Source: Oikopleura dioica (Eukaryota; Chordata; Appendicularia; Copelata; Oikopleuridae). Taken from it: 64,000 nucleotides of DNA. Under the pieces are notes generated by a model. The model searched no databases, was not told the origin of the DNA, and saw only the letters and a program-made list of their open reading frames with translations. Shown one piece after another: positions 1 to 10,720 of this stretch. The stretch covers positions 625,001 to 689,000 of the forward strand of contig OU015567.1 in the NCBI GenBank assembly GCA_907165135.1, in the 5' to 3' direction. Every line of letters starts with the position of its first letter. Within the stretch, counting starts at the first letter, position 1. A program made the position numbers and the translations under genes.

Positions 1-140
1 ATTAAAAATTGTTAATTAAGATTATTATTTTCAACTCTCTCCCTGATTAAGTGAGTCATATTTGTAATACCGCCTTTCGCACATGTTTAAGCAAACTGAA
101 TTCAAGGAGCATTAAAGGCAGTAGCTAATACTGTCTCTTA

Positions 141-532
141 CATGCAGTACCATTCAACAAATTCTTCAGTGTCAATCTATCTTCAGTGCCGTTGACGAAA
201 TAGTTTCCAAGATTCATCGTGGCAGTCGAGTTGAGAATCGCAATATCAGTCAAAATTGACGAGTCCATATCTTCAACTTCTCTCTGATCGTCCAAAAACT
301 TTTAAGCAGCATCGACATTTCGCTGCAGATGAAAAACAATTCCCAAAACGCATGCAACAAGCGCGCTGATGAAAATGTTTCCGAAAGAAATAAATTTTCC
401 AATAAACAACAAAAAAATCAACATTTTCCTGAAAAGAAAGATCGCTAGAAAAACGTTTTTATACTCCCGGACTTTCATCTTTTTGAATAAAGAAAGTTGA
501 GTTCTATCTTCTATCTTGTAGCGCAGCTTCAA
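141..532 (-). pseudogene. X-minus membrane protein gene, unit 1, first exon only
   Basis: First exon of the X-minus gene; the remaining exons lie beyond the left edge of the window. It starts at an ATG at 530-532 and has a basic N-terminus followed by a long hydrophobic segment (residues about 25-65). The codon for Glu after the VDAA motif is TAA at about 301-303, whereas units 2 and 3 read GAA, so this copy has a nonsense mutation. It also lacks one codon just after the hydrophobic segment. The family is not recognised. Confidence 0.75.
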
Positions 533-1140
533 TGAACCTGTTTTATCAACCGTGAAATAATTAAAATCGATTTTGGTAAATAATTTTCAGTTTTTCGTGT
601 TTTCGAGTCGAAAATATGCTTCGTATTTTTTTCTGATTGTAGGGTGACGTCTTCATATAAGATTCAAGAGCCGCTTGGGGTTTATCAATAAATATTTATC
701 GCAGCGCTGGAGAGGTAGAATGATAAAGTTTTAAGTTGGCGAGGGGGAGTGCGCGTCTTCCGCATTTCGTAACTCCGAAACCGCTCACGTTTCCTTCTTT
801 AGCTACGTCTTCGCCCTTTCGATCTGTCGAAATTGCTACTTTTCGAAAGAAAGCACGTTGGAATAAAATCTGTGTAAAAAGAAAAGCTCTGGAATCGTTA
901 TTTTCTTACCGAAAGCAGCGGAGGAAATCGAACAGGGTATTCAATACCACCAAAGACTAATATTGAGCTCATCACTTCCTGACGCCGCTCCAACCTTTTG
1001 TCACCGCCTCAACTTTCAGAAAATATTAAACTGACAATATTCTTAAAAATTATTTATGGCTGACAAAACACGCTCATTCAAGCATAGCTTAAGTTGGAAC
1101 AAATCTATATAAACAAATTTAAATGATGATTTTTATAAAA

Positions 1141-2373
1141 ATGAAGATTCGGGAGTATAAGGCTGTTTTTCTTGCGATTTTTGCCGTCAGGAAAATGTCT
1201 TAGTTGTTCATTGAAAAAAAGAGGAAAGAGATTGTTTCCCGAACATTTGAATCAGTGTACTTTTTGCATGCATCTTGGGCATTGTTTTTCATCTAAAGCG
1301 AATGAATGACGATGCTGCTGGAAAATTGTTGGATGAGAAAGCCTCTGAAAAAGGGCAACTAGTTGAAGATGTGGACTCATTTGCTTCGACTGACGTTCCG
1401 ATTCTTAACGCGACAATGAGGATGAATCTTGGAGATTTCTTCGTCAACGGCAGCGAAGACAGACTGACGATTGAGAGTTTGTTGGATGAGACTCCATGTA
1501 AGGACTTAAAATAGAAATTTCTCAAAGGCTCTGATTAAGTTTGCTTATTCATTTGCGGGGTAGATCATTTTCGGTTCACCTCTCTTTATCAGGAACAGTA
1601 TTCAAAATGATTTATATCTATAAATATTGATAAAATGCGCTCAAAGTATATCTTAAAAAACATCAGCGGTATCCATATTGGCTTTTCATCAAATGATGAT
1701 TTCGAATCAAGAATCGAAGATTTCTTCAAAATCGACATTGTTTCTTTTCGTTCATATTTACTTAAGTATCCTGATGAAGTTTATCCAATAAACGAAAACG
1801 TTTGATACAAATCATATGATCTATCGACATTTATGATATTTCAGTCGTAGATAAAACTTCGCATGGGTCGTAAGTTTCAGCTAAAGATTTTGTCAAATCA
1901 TTATGAAATTTTTAAGGTTTTCACGAAAAATGATTTTTGACGCAGCAAAAGAAGAGTTTGAACAATCTCGACTTTCTGAGCACGAAGACTTTGATTCCTC
2001 CGTATACAAATGCGCAGCAGAATTGATTACTTCTCCTGGTGGTATTACCTGGTCGAAACAAAATTTAAACAAGTGCGGACATTTTCCTCGACTACCTTAT
2101 CAGGGCGAGATAAAAAATGCCTCCTTCGACACAGTTGAAATTCAGTATTCAATCGCCGAAAAAGCTGACTTTCACAATTTTACTCGGAGTCTCAAAGAAA
2201 ACGAAACTGTTTTGTCGCGGGATCTCGCATGCGATCTGTACTTTTTTAATGTCGGCTTAATATCGTTGATTCATGCCGAAAACCTTGCTGAAAATTTCAC
2301 CTGTCCCAGCGAAGACTCCTTCTGTTCAGATTTTTTCATTCAAACAATACATGATGAATGTATTGTAACGTGA
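1141..2373 (+). pseudogene. X-plus, unit 1 (degenerate paralog of X-minus)
   Basis: Paralog of X-minus in divergent orientation. Recognisable parts: a first-exon start at 1,141 that reads MKIREYKAVFLAIF and then stops at a TAG after about 20 codons, a piece at about 1,275-1,500, an exon at about 1,634-1,739 and a last exon to 2,373. The hydrophobic segment is destroyed by stops (including TGA where X-minus has Ile) and frame changes, and the same lesions occur in units 2 and 3. Unit 1 also has a private insertion of about 93 bp after 1,739 between two ATCGACATT copies. The last exon stays open, with conserved Cys residues and NFT/NAS sequons. Confidence 0.75.
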
Positions 2374-2454
2374 TGAATGTTGGTAACGAAAATAAACCGA
2401 ACAAGAAGCCGTGAATAAAATAAGTAAAAACTGAGATTTTTGTGCGTTTTCAAG

Positions 2455-2605
2455 TAATTTTGGCACCTTGGCCGGAATAAGAGCGTCTCACGGTGCTGAA
2501 ATGATATATCGCTGGTCGAATTTCAGAAGCTCTAATCCGCCAGCACCAGATCGTTACACGCAATTTCGCCTCACATGTGGAGCCGCCACGATAACGATTA
2601 CCATA
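2455..2605 (+). CDS. Candidate exon downstream of X-plus, unit 1
   Basis: A 151-base open block preceded by a pyrimidine-containing AG and followed by GTAAGC. It reads ...GTLAGIRASHGAEMIY... to ...LTCGAATITITI. It is conserved at the same place in all three units (20,262-20,412 and 45,733-45,883), and most differences leave the frame open. It could be a terminal exon of X-plus or an upstream exon of Y. Parent gene and function are unknown. Confidence 0.45.
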
Positions 2606-2726
2606 GTAAGCTGAGAATGTTTCTCTCTCTAGAGAAAATCACTGGGTTAGAGGGTTTCTAGGGCACGTTTGTTTTTATTGATAATTTCTTGATTTTTTGA
2701 GAATTTATCTTTCTCAAAAACTTTTC

Positions 2727-3245
2727 CCCCCCTTCCCTGGCTTTAAATTTAATTTGGGCTTGACGGCCCGAAGGGCCGTTTCCCCTTCCCTGGCTTTAAA
2801 TTTAATTTGGGCTTGACGGCCCGAAGGGCCGTTTCCCTTCCCTGGCTTTAAATTTAATTTGGGCTTGACGGCCCGAAGGGCCGTTTCCCCTTCCTGGCTT
2901 TAAATTTAATTTGGGCTTGACGGCCCGAAGGGCCGTTTCCCCTTCCCTGGCTTTAAATTTAATTTGGGCTTGACGGCCCGAAGGGCCGTTTCCCTTCCCT
3001 GGCTTTAAATTTAATTTGGGCTTGACGGCCCGAAGGGCCGTTTCCCCTTCCCTGGCTTTAAATTTAATTTGGGCTTGACGGCCCGAAGGGCCGTTTCCCC
3101 TTCCCTGGCTTTAAATTTAATTTGGGCTTGACGGCCCGAAGGGCCGTTTCCCCCCCTTCCCTGGCTTTAAATTTAATTTGGGCTTGACGGCCCGAAGGGC
3201 CGTTTCCCCCCCTTCCCTGGCTTTAAATTTAATTTGGGCTTGACA
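2727..3245. repeat. Minisatellite, about 52-bp unit, about ten copies
   Basis: Head-to-tail near-identical units of about 52-56 bp. Each contains GGCTTTAAATTTAATTTG and the palindrome ACGGCCCGAAGGGCCGT, a perfect 7-bp stem with a 3-base loop. Length differences come only from the C-run between units. The last unit is cut after CTTGAC. It is present in unit 1 only; unit 2 has unrelated sequence at 20,515-20,690. Confidence 0.97.
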
Positions 3246-3880
3246 GAGGCAGGAAAGTCTAACCTTTCAAAATAGGTAAGTACAAGACTGAGTTGATCAA
3301 TCTCAGTTTTGTCCCCAACCCCACCCTCACCCATCATTTATTTAATTCAAATTATTCCTTTTTTAATCATTATTATGGTTCCTATTCAATTGAAGATCTT
3401 TTCGAATTTAAGATTTAACTCTTTCTAAGCAAATATCTTCAAGCAAAAGTCCTCCGGAGGACTTTCCCAAGGCTAAAATATCGTATTTCAACCTGGAAAA
3501 CCTTAAATATCTTACGATTCCCAACTCGGCAAAGAGTGATTGACACTTCTATCTGTAGATTAGAGTCTGTGCTATTATAATCAAGTAAGTTTTTCGCTTC
3601 AAGTTGAGGTTTACTGTACTAAATTCTTGATTGAAACTTATGGAAAGGTGAAATTTTTGCGGTTCTTGAACTTTGAACTGGGAATTTTTCAAGAAAATAC
3701 CGATGAAATTCAGTCATTGACCCCTATAAATGAAGCTCAGAGTCTATTCTTTAGGTTAAATAATCAAACGATCAAAAAATTTGACTACAGTAAAATTTTT
3801 CTTAATAAAAACAATGATAACCCAAAATTTCTCTCAAAAATCCTCAAAATTGCCTGTTAATTTTTTCTTGTTGGGTTTCA
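3246..3880. other. Unit-1-specific noncoding sequence
   Basis: AT-rich sequence between the minisatellite and a TTAA-family relic. It has no counterpart in unit 2. A short open frame (3,627-3,860) shows no family signature and is treated as chance. Nothing else is recognised. Confidence 0.5.
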
Positions 3881-3889
3881 AGCTTCACT

Positions 3890-4099
3890 GTAATGGAATT
3901 AAATATGTTTTTCTTCGGACTTTTTGACGAAAAATGTCGAAAAAGTCCCAATTTTTCTAAAATTTTGGATTTTTATTGGTCAAAAAATGCTCCGAAAAAG
4001 TTTTTATGATGAATTGAACTTCCAGGCACGCTAAAAAGCCAAAATATGGCTGTTTTGAAATTTTCGATTTTTTGATGAAAATTGTTGACGGGGGGGTCC
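3890..4099 (+). mobile_element. TTAA-family MITE, right-end relic
   Basis: The right end is GACGGGGGGGTCC followed by TTAA at 4,100-4,103. The unit 2 counterpart (about 20,682-20,690) has the empty TTTTAAAA context. The body is related to the elements at 50,218-50,502 and, in reverse orientation, at about 10,180-10,720. The left end is not identifiable. Confidence 0.6.
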
Positions 4100-5714
4100 T
4101 TAAAACAGAGAAGTTGACATTCAAAGGAGAACTAAACTGTCGAAGTGTCCGACAAGCAGTCGCGAGGAAACTCGTAAAAGAATGAATTCTCGAAGTTCTC
4201 TTGTGCAATTTTCATACAAGAGAAACCGAAACCTTTCAACGCAAAGTGCGCAATGTTATTTTTCTAGGAATAATAATGGGAAAGCCGATATATCAAAAAC
4301 GAATCCAGGTATTTCGACTTTTCTTAACTTTTATGAGCATACTAATAAAAGTGCCTTGATTGCGACTGCATTGGTGTTTTGCGAAAGCGAGGAAAGCGAG
4401 TCTATTTGCTGCCACAAGAAGTTCTGACTACTCGAAGCATTCGAACCCAAGAATTGGGGTATTATTAATACCATTTTAGTTTGCAGAAGGAGAATTGATA
4501 TGAGAAGCAAATGATATGACTCATATCATATGAGTTTTATTCAAAACGAGAGTTAACAGTTGCTCTGATATTTTCTAATTGTAACTCAGTAGGTAAAGGT
4601 CCCACTTGACTGAAATAATCGGATAATGGAAATGAACTATTTTATCTTAAAAAATATGCTTTTTGTATCCCTACTCAAGAATATGATATTCCCAAACCAA
4701 ACGAAAAGAAAACATGGAAGAAAAAATTAACGGCAAAAATGAGTCTGGCTGAGCACGGAAACGCTACAGATCCTCAGCAATATTCTTATCTAACCCTGGG
4801 GTCCATTTTTTGGATCACGGTGATGCTAATAGGTATTCTCTCCTTATAAATTTTTATATTTTATAGGTGGCATATTGTCACCCCTTGTTCGGGAAAATTA
4901 TTCAATTTCAGCAAATTCAAATTTCAGCAAATTACGCATCCTTGGAGAGTTCCCGAGCTGTTTCGACTTATCTTACTTCGGAGTGTCATCGAAATTACAA
5001 ACAATGTGTTCGAGTTGCAAAAATGGACATCTGTGCACAATTGATGAAACATTGCTATAAGACTCAGAAATTTATTGTTCCTCAACCAGCTTCAAGACAA
5101 GAATACAACAGAACTAAAACTCAAATTTTTTCGGTTGAAGAAAATGAAGTTAATCTCAAACGTTGTCAGAAGAAACAGTTTTACGACCAAAAAAATGCCG
5201 GCATCTTTGTTCAAATACTCTCGTTTTGGGATCAACTTGGAAGAATCCTTTTTCGCCTTGCGAGTCGATTTGTTTTGAACTGACTAAATCCTTCGATTCC
5301 GCTGGAGATGTGTGCCCAAGTCAAAAGTATTGTCGAAACGGTTGTCCGTGCCCGTTTTATAAATGCGAGAAGATTGACTCGCCGCAAAAATTGATTCCTG
5401 TTTTTGACCTTCTAGAGGATTTTACTTACGTTGACAAACTTGATACATACCTTTCTGGCGATACAACTTCTAGATATTACGGTATAATACATGATGCCTG
5501 TGGTGATGGATATTGCAAAATGTCAGACAAACAAAAGAGAGAAATTTCACTGATTTTAAACAGATCGGAGTTGGATAAGGAACGGAGTCGGAATTTGATA
5601 AAATGGTCTAAACCAGAATACGGAAGTGTAAAAATAGAAAATACTTTTTTCAAGTACAATTTTTGGATTGCCAATAAGATTGCTGTATTTTGCCAACCCG
5701 CCAATCAATCATAA

Positions 5715-6837
5715 TTCATAAAAATCAGTTCCGAAATTATTTCATTCCATGCTATTCAGTATATATTTAAGTTTTTCCTGAAAGAATAGTTTCAGGGGTC
5801 CTCATTTAGGGATAGAACCAATTTTTGGAGCATATTTTATTGAAAATATTTATATTGGCCAGTACAGTTAATTATTGACTTTTTGGGTGGCCAAGGATTT
5901 CGGAAAAAATCTTTACCAAAATATGAGCTCAAATTATTGAAATCGGTTAAGAAAAGGAATAATGAGAGAGTTTACTTAATACAAATCAGGCGAAACGAAG
6001 AAAACGATATAACGTTCAAGAATCGGAATTTTTGAAGAAAAACATGGTGTTTTTGTTATTTTTGGCGACTTACGGCGACATTTGGCTACATTCAGCGACA
6101 TTCGGTCACATTTGGCCACAAAGTCAGTGTCAGCCAAAATTTGATTTAGAGAAATGCCCAAAAATTTGATACAAGCACATTTAAAAAGTGTCCCAAGAAA
6201 ACCCCTTAAAACTTTAAAAATGTCAAAAATTTGATGTCACAAAGTTCCATAAAAAATTGTACAGTTGTGTGAGAAGTTTCCGCACCCTATGTGAGTTCTT
6301 CGTTCCCGCACCCCTAGCCCGCACTTTTTCTACTATTTTCTTATAGAAGTAGCAAAAATGAGTGCTGCGTTTCCGCACCTTTAACCCGCTCTTTAGGGGC
6401 GCGGTCTTTAGGCCGCGCGGAAACTCCTCACACCACTGTATGCAAAATATAGCAATTGATAAGATTTCTTATTGGTCATCCAAAAATGCACGTCCAATAA
6501 TTGGTTTATTCCTCACTTGGGCAAAAGACAAGACTTTTGTTAATTAGGTTTAATTTGATTCCTTTTTAAGAAACAAAATTGTCCATACTATTGGATAAGA
6601 ACATTTCAAAATTTTTTTCTCTCAAATTTGAATGGAACTGATGAAAAAATAAGAGTTCCTAAAGACTTTTTTCCTCATGAAAGTTTTTGTAGATAAATCT
6701 CTCTGTTTTTTAAGCAAGCAACATAGTCGTAGAGAAAGGGTTAGTTGCGCGCTGCTCGAACTTAAACTAATAGTTTTTACGGTAAAGTCAGTCTATTTGA
6801 CAAAATATTTCCCATGATTGACTGATTTATGCAAAAC
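5715..6837. other. Noncoding stretch between Y exons, unit 1
   Basis: Probable intron sequence. It contains five loose tandem repeats of a GCGACATT-type word at 6,060-6,122, several CCGCACC words at 6,280-6,390 and a 15-base direct repeat (TCTTTAGG..CGCG) at 6,390-6,420. A degraded exon-like segment near 6,580-6,720 matches the coding segment NNASDYLFPYE of the inverted copy only weakly. Confidence 0.4.
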
Positions 6838-7054
6838 ATGATCTTGTTCACCAAATCACGAAAACTTAATAAGTCGACTGGTGCCACCTTTCTTAATGGC
6901 GAGCACTACTTGGTCAATGTACTTGGACACTTAATGAGAGTGAGAGAAGGTGGCTACGCTCCAATTATTATTCCTAATGGGCTTAATCATGTGTAAGTTA
7001 TGTCTTAGAGGTTACCAATTTTAACTTATCAGTGATTTTTCGAAATAGGGGCCT

Positions 7055-7230
7055 TAGCCGGCCAGGGTGCACCATCTTTGGATCACCGGCCAAAATATAA
7101 GCTCTTTCGGTGAAGTGATTTTGAAATTAGTAAACATAACATAAGAACGTTATGCACCAATCATGATCCATTAGTCATGGTCCATTTGGCCGGTAGAGTT
7201 AATATACCACTTTTTGCCGGCGAAGGTTAA
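7055..7230. repeat. CCGGCC-flanked insert-like segment in Y intron
   Basis: Contains CACCGGCCAAA and TTTGGCCGG in inverted orientation about 120 bases apart, and several CCGGC words. It is shared with unit 2 (24,158-24,330), where 8 bases before GTTGCTACTAAGG are missing. It may be an old small inverted-repeat element. Confidence 0.35.
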
Positions 7231-10182
7231 GTTGCTACTAAGGTGAAACTTTCACTGTTTTTATGATGTTTTTGTTTTAGAGGATATTTTGTTTTTCATT
7301 TTGGATCTTCCGTCGGAACTCATCATATAAAGCTTCGATATAAAGAAGAGTCTTTACGCAAAATAGTTTTTCCTGTAGTCGTTATCTGTGATGGTCGAAA
7401 AGGGATACATATATTTTTGATATCATTTTTGATTTTATTGAATTTTTACATATTCAATAAGAAGCAAATTCGTAAGATTTACAATTTTATCAAATCAATA
7501 AATTTTGACCATATCAAGCCGTCCAACTGCAAGAGAGGATAAGTGCTTTTATTACGCTCCTGATTTTAATTTGAACCGCTTCGAAGAAGCTCAGGGTTTC
7601 ATCGCTAGCAATCACTTCAATGCGAAAACATCTTCAATTAGCTATAAAGATGTCTTCTATTTGATGAGTGTCAGAATGGGCGAAAATTTTATAAAATTGT
7701 CAAAGACTATTGCTTTAAATCGGATAAGAGCCGATGAAGAATTCGAGAAAGGTTGGAAGAAAGACGACCTAAAATTGCCAGCTGAACTTACCAACTTGGA
7801 CCCGGTCCATGTTGTTCCATTGAAAAGAGTTGCAAATGCATATTTTAACAGTTAAGGGGCGGGTGGTCGAGGCTAAGACTTTTTTCAACCTAAAAATCTC
7901 AAATTTTTTCAAAAAATATTCTTTTGCTAATTGAAAATAAGTTTAAAAAGGGTTCAATTTATGTGGGCATCTAAATGTGTATGTTTGAAAAAATATTTTC
8001 TTCGGAAAGATGATGAAAAATTTCTTCAAAGACGTAAAAAACTATATCCCCTTATCATTTTTCTTCAATATCAAACTTACCGACTCGGTAATACCGAGAG
8101 GAAAGTTCAAACCCTTTAGCGTGCGGGCCGCTTAGTTTAGAAAGTTCACCTTGTAAGAAAAGAAAATAGTTATTGAATGAAAACATGTTGTTTTCTGTAA
8201 AATCGTCATTTTCGCTCATTTTTGCAATGAAATTTTTGAAACATCACACTAATCGTCGTTTTTTAAGGTCTTTGTAAATAAAATATGACCAAGAAACATA
8301 ACTTCGCAAAAAATCAATTTAAAATTGTTTTGAGTGCGAAAATCGCGTTTCATAATTCCCGAAAATGGCGATTTCATAGCATAAAATCGAAAGTTTTCTT
8401 AAAAAATTATGGTCCAATCAAAAAAAACTAGTGGCCAAAAATGCTCCTTTCTTATCAAGAAATCTAAAACTTATATCAAAATTTTAAAAAGTCTAAGAAA
8501 ATTTTCTCGTCAACCACCCCCTTAAAATAAGACACTGTAGTTAATTAACTTCGAAAAGATCGATACGGGAAAACTTCTATTATTGATTGTCACAAGAAGC
8601 GTCGAGCTCTCAAACACCCTCTTCTCGATTTTATTAGAAGCAGAGGGAAAGTTTCTTACTGTTGGTCGTGAATGGATTGGTTCTTTGGTCAATTACGAGC
8701 GCGAATCCGTATGCTATTCGAGGTTATTCACGCAAGAGGATCTCTATTATACTGATCGGACTGGAGTCAACATCGATGAATGCGAGTATTTTGTTAACGG
8801 ATTAGTTGCCGATGAGAAAATTCTTATTCAAAATTATGTGTTTGACTCGACATTTGAAATCGAGTTTAATTTTGGAAAGAATTAAAAATCATCATGTGCA
8901 GTTAATACTTGACATTTAAACGAAAGCAAAAAACTGATATTGGTGGATAGCCTATCCCGGATAGGCTTCGGTTAGTAAAAGTAACTGAAGGTTAACTCCC
9001 CGCCTTAGTAATTTTCCCTTATTAGTCTCAAATTTTATGATTTTTACATAAAAAAAAGTTTATGAGTTATGAGTATTGGAAAAGCGGCGCGAGCTCGGTG
9101 CGCGTAGGCCCTTAAGAGTAAGGGTTGATGTTTTCAATCAACGCCTTGCATTTTAATCACTTATGTTGACAGTGATTGGACCGATCGCAACATTTTTTTA
9201 GAATCATTAAAATTACTTTTTTCGTAAAAAAGAGCGATTTCTATGCACAAAAAAATTTCTCTCGACTTTCGTGCCATTTTCACCAAATTCGTGCCATTAG
9301 AACGTAGCTATAGAATAAGATATTTGCTTATTTTAATTCTAGCAAAAAGAAAGAGTCGAGATAGAATTTATTCAACAAAAAGCGAAGAATAAAATTCATG
9401 TGACGAGCAATCCTTTTTTCGCATTTCACGACGATGTTTTTCCATTGTTTGCAAAGAATGCAGTCGCCCAGGAGCGATTCCCCTCAAAAGTTTACCCAAA
9501 AACTATTATTCCGAATCAACCTTTTACTATTCTTAAAAATCTGAATCATATTTCGACTATTGAAATGGAATTCTCTGGAACAGAAATGCTTCAATTCGAG
9601 TTCAAATTTCAAGAAAACTCAAATTTTTTGAGTGAAATAAAAATTCTTGAATTGAACTTTTTCGACGAAAAAAAGTTTCTTCAGATTTGGAAGATTAAAG
9701 AACGGATCTTATTGGATGGACTCTGATTTCTTTAATAAACGTTTAATATTCAAATCAAATGGGCTGACAATAATTATCGATTCAAACAAATCTTCTACAT
9801 TGTCTTATCTAAAAGTTTTCAAGAAAAAGTTTGGTCGACTCCTAAACAGATAAATAAAAAGGGGTTTCGGCGGACATTTAAGGGTGTCAACAACAATAAA
9901 ATAAGGGTCTCCATTAGGACACTTAAAATATATTTTTCGGGAAAACTGAAAAGTTTTTATTTCGAAGAACGAGTGTGCTCATATAAAAGAGCGTCATCGA
10001 GAACCTATGCTGAGTCAATCTGGTCATGGGGCGAAAACGAAAATTTTCGAAAAAATGGGGTCGAAATCTCAATAATGGTGGTTTTTATTTCATTTCATTT
10101 TGGATTTTTCTCAAAATTTTCCGTAGCAGCAAAAATATTTTCAACATAAAATTTTCTCCTCGTTGTCTAAACAACCCAAAGA

Positions 10183-10720
10183 GGGGGGATCCCTCGTCAA
10201 CAATGTTCCGTTAAAAATCGAAAATTTCAAAAAGGCCATGTTTTGGCTTATGAGTGTGCCTGGAAGTTAATTTAATCATAAAAACTTGTGAGGAGTACTT
10301 TTTGACCAATTCAAATCGGGAAACGGTCAGACTCATTACCGATTGGAAACCCATTAACAATCGTGGTAACCCATTACCAAGTTTGGTAATGCATTACCAA
10401 ATTCGTCAAAAAAGTGTCGATTTTTTTCGTTTAAAGAGCGAGTGTGCGCTCCGCGCCTGTATGATAGAAAATTTGTGGGGTGTTTTATTCATTAACTTGG
10501 TGAAAAGTTAAAATAAATTGATAATCGACTACCGAAAATTAGTAATGGGTTACCAAAAATTCTGGTAATGAGTCCGACCGTTCCCGTTCAAATCTGAAAT
10601 TTAAGCGAAATTGGGACTTGTTTGTCATTTCTCGTCAAAAATTCCGATTTTCAAACGCGATTTTGAGGGTGTAAGAGTCGAGATATACCCCCATAAATGA
10701 AGCCTTAAAATCGTTTTTTG
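10183..10720 (-). mobile_element. Relic of TTAA-family MITE, unit 1
   Basis: Reading the reverse strand, this region aligns by eye with 3,890-4,099 and with the element at 50,218-50,502 (shared CGTCAACAAT, GTGCCTGGAAGTT and GTAAGAGTCGA words). It is split by a younger nested element at 10,317-10,586. The unit 2 copy lies at about 27,329-27,866. Confidence 0.65.
10317..10586. mobile_element. Nested 270-bp MITE with 7-bp target duplication, unit 1
   Basis: Ends CGGGAAACGGTCAGACTC and GAGTCCGACCGTTCCCG are imperfect inverted repeats. It is flanked by TTCAAAT at 10,310-10,316 and 10,587-10,593. The interior is rich in GGTAATG/CATTACC words. It is inserted inside the older TTAA-family relic. Confidence 0.9.

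Noticed and set aside
1275-1525. Minus-strand open frame opposite X-plus
   Set aside because: Antisense shadow; the plus-strand reading matches X-minus.
2727-3245. Regular direct repeats resembling a CRISPR array
   Set aside because: Units are adjacent with no unique spacers, the sequence is eukaryotic, and there are no cas genes.
6062-6120. GCGACATT tandem words as a telomere-like or regulatory array
   Set aside because: Only about five loose copies, imperfect, inside a probable intron; treated as a minor repeat.
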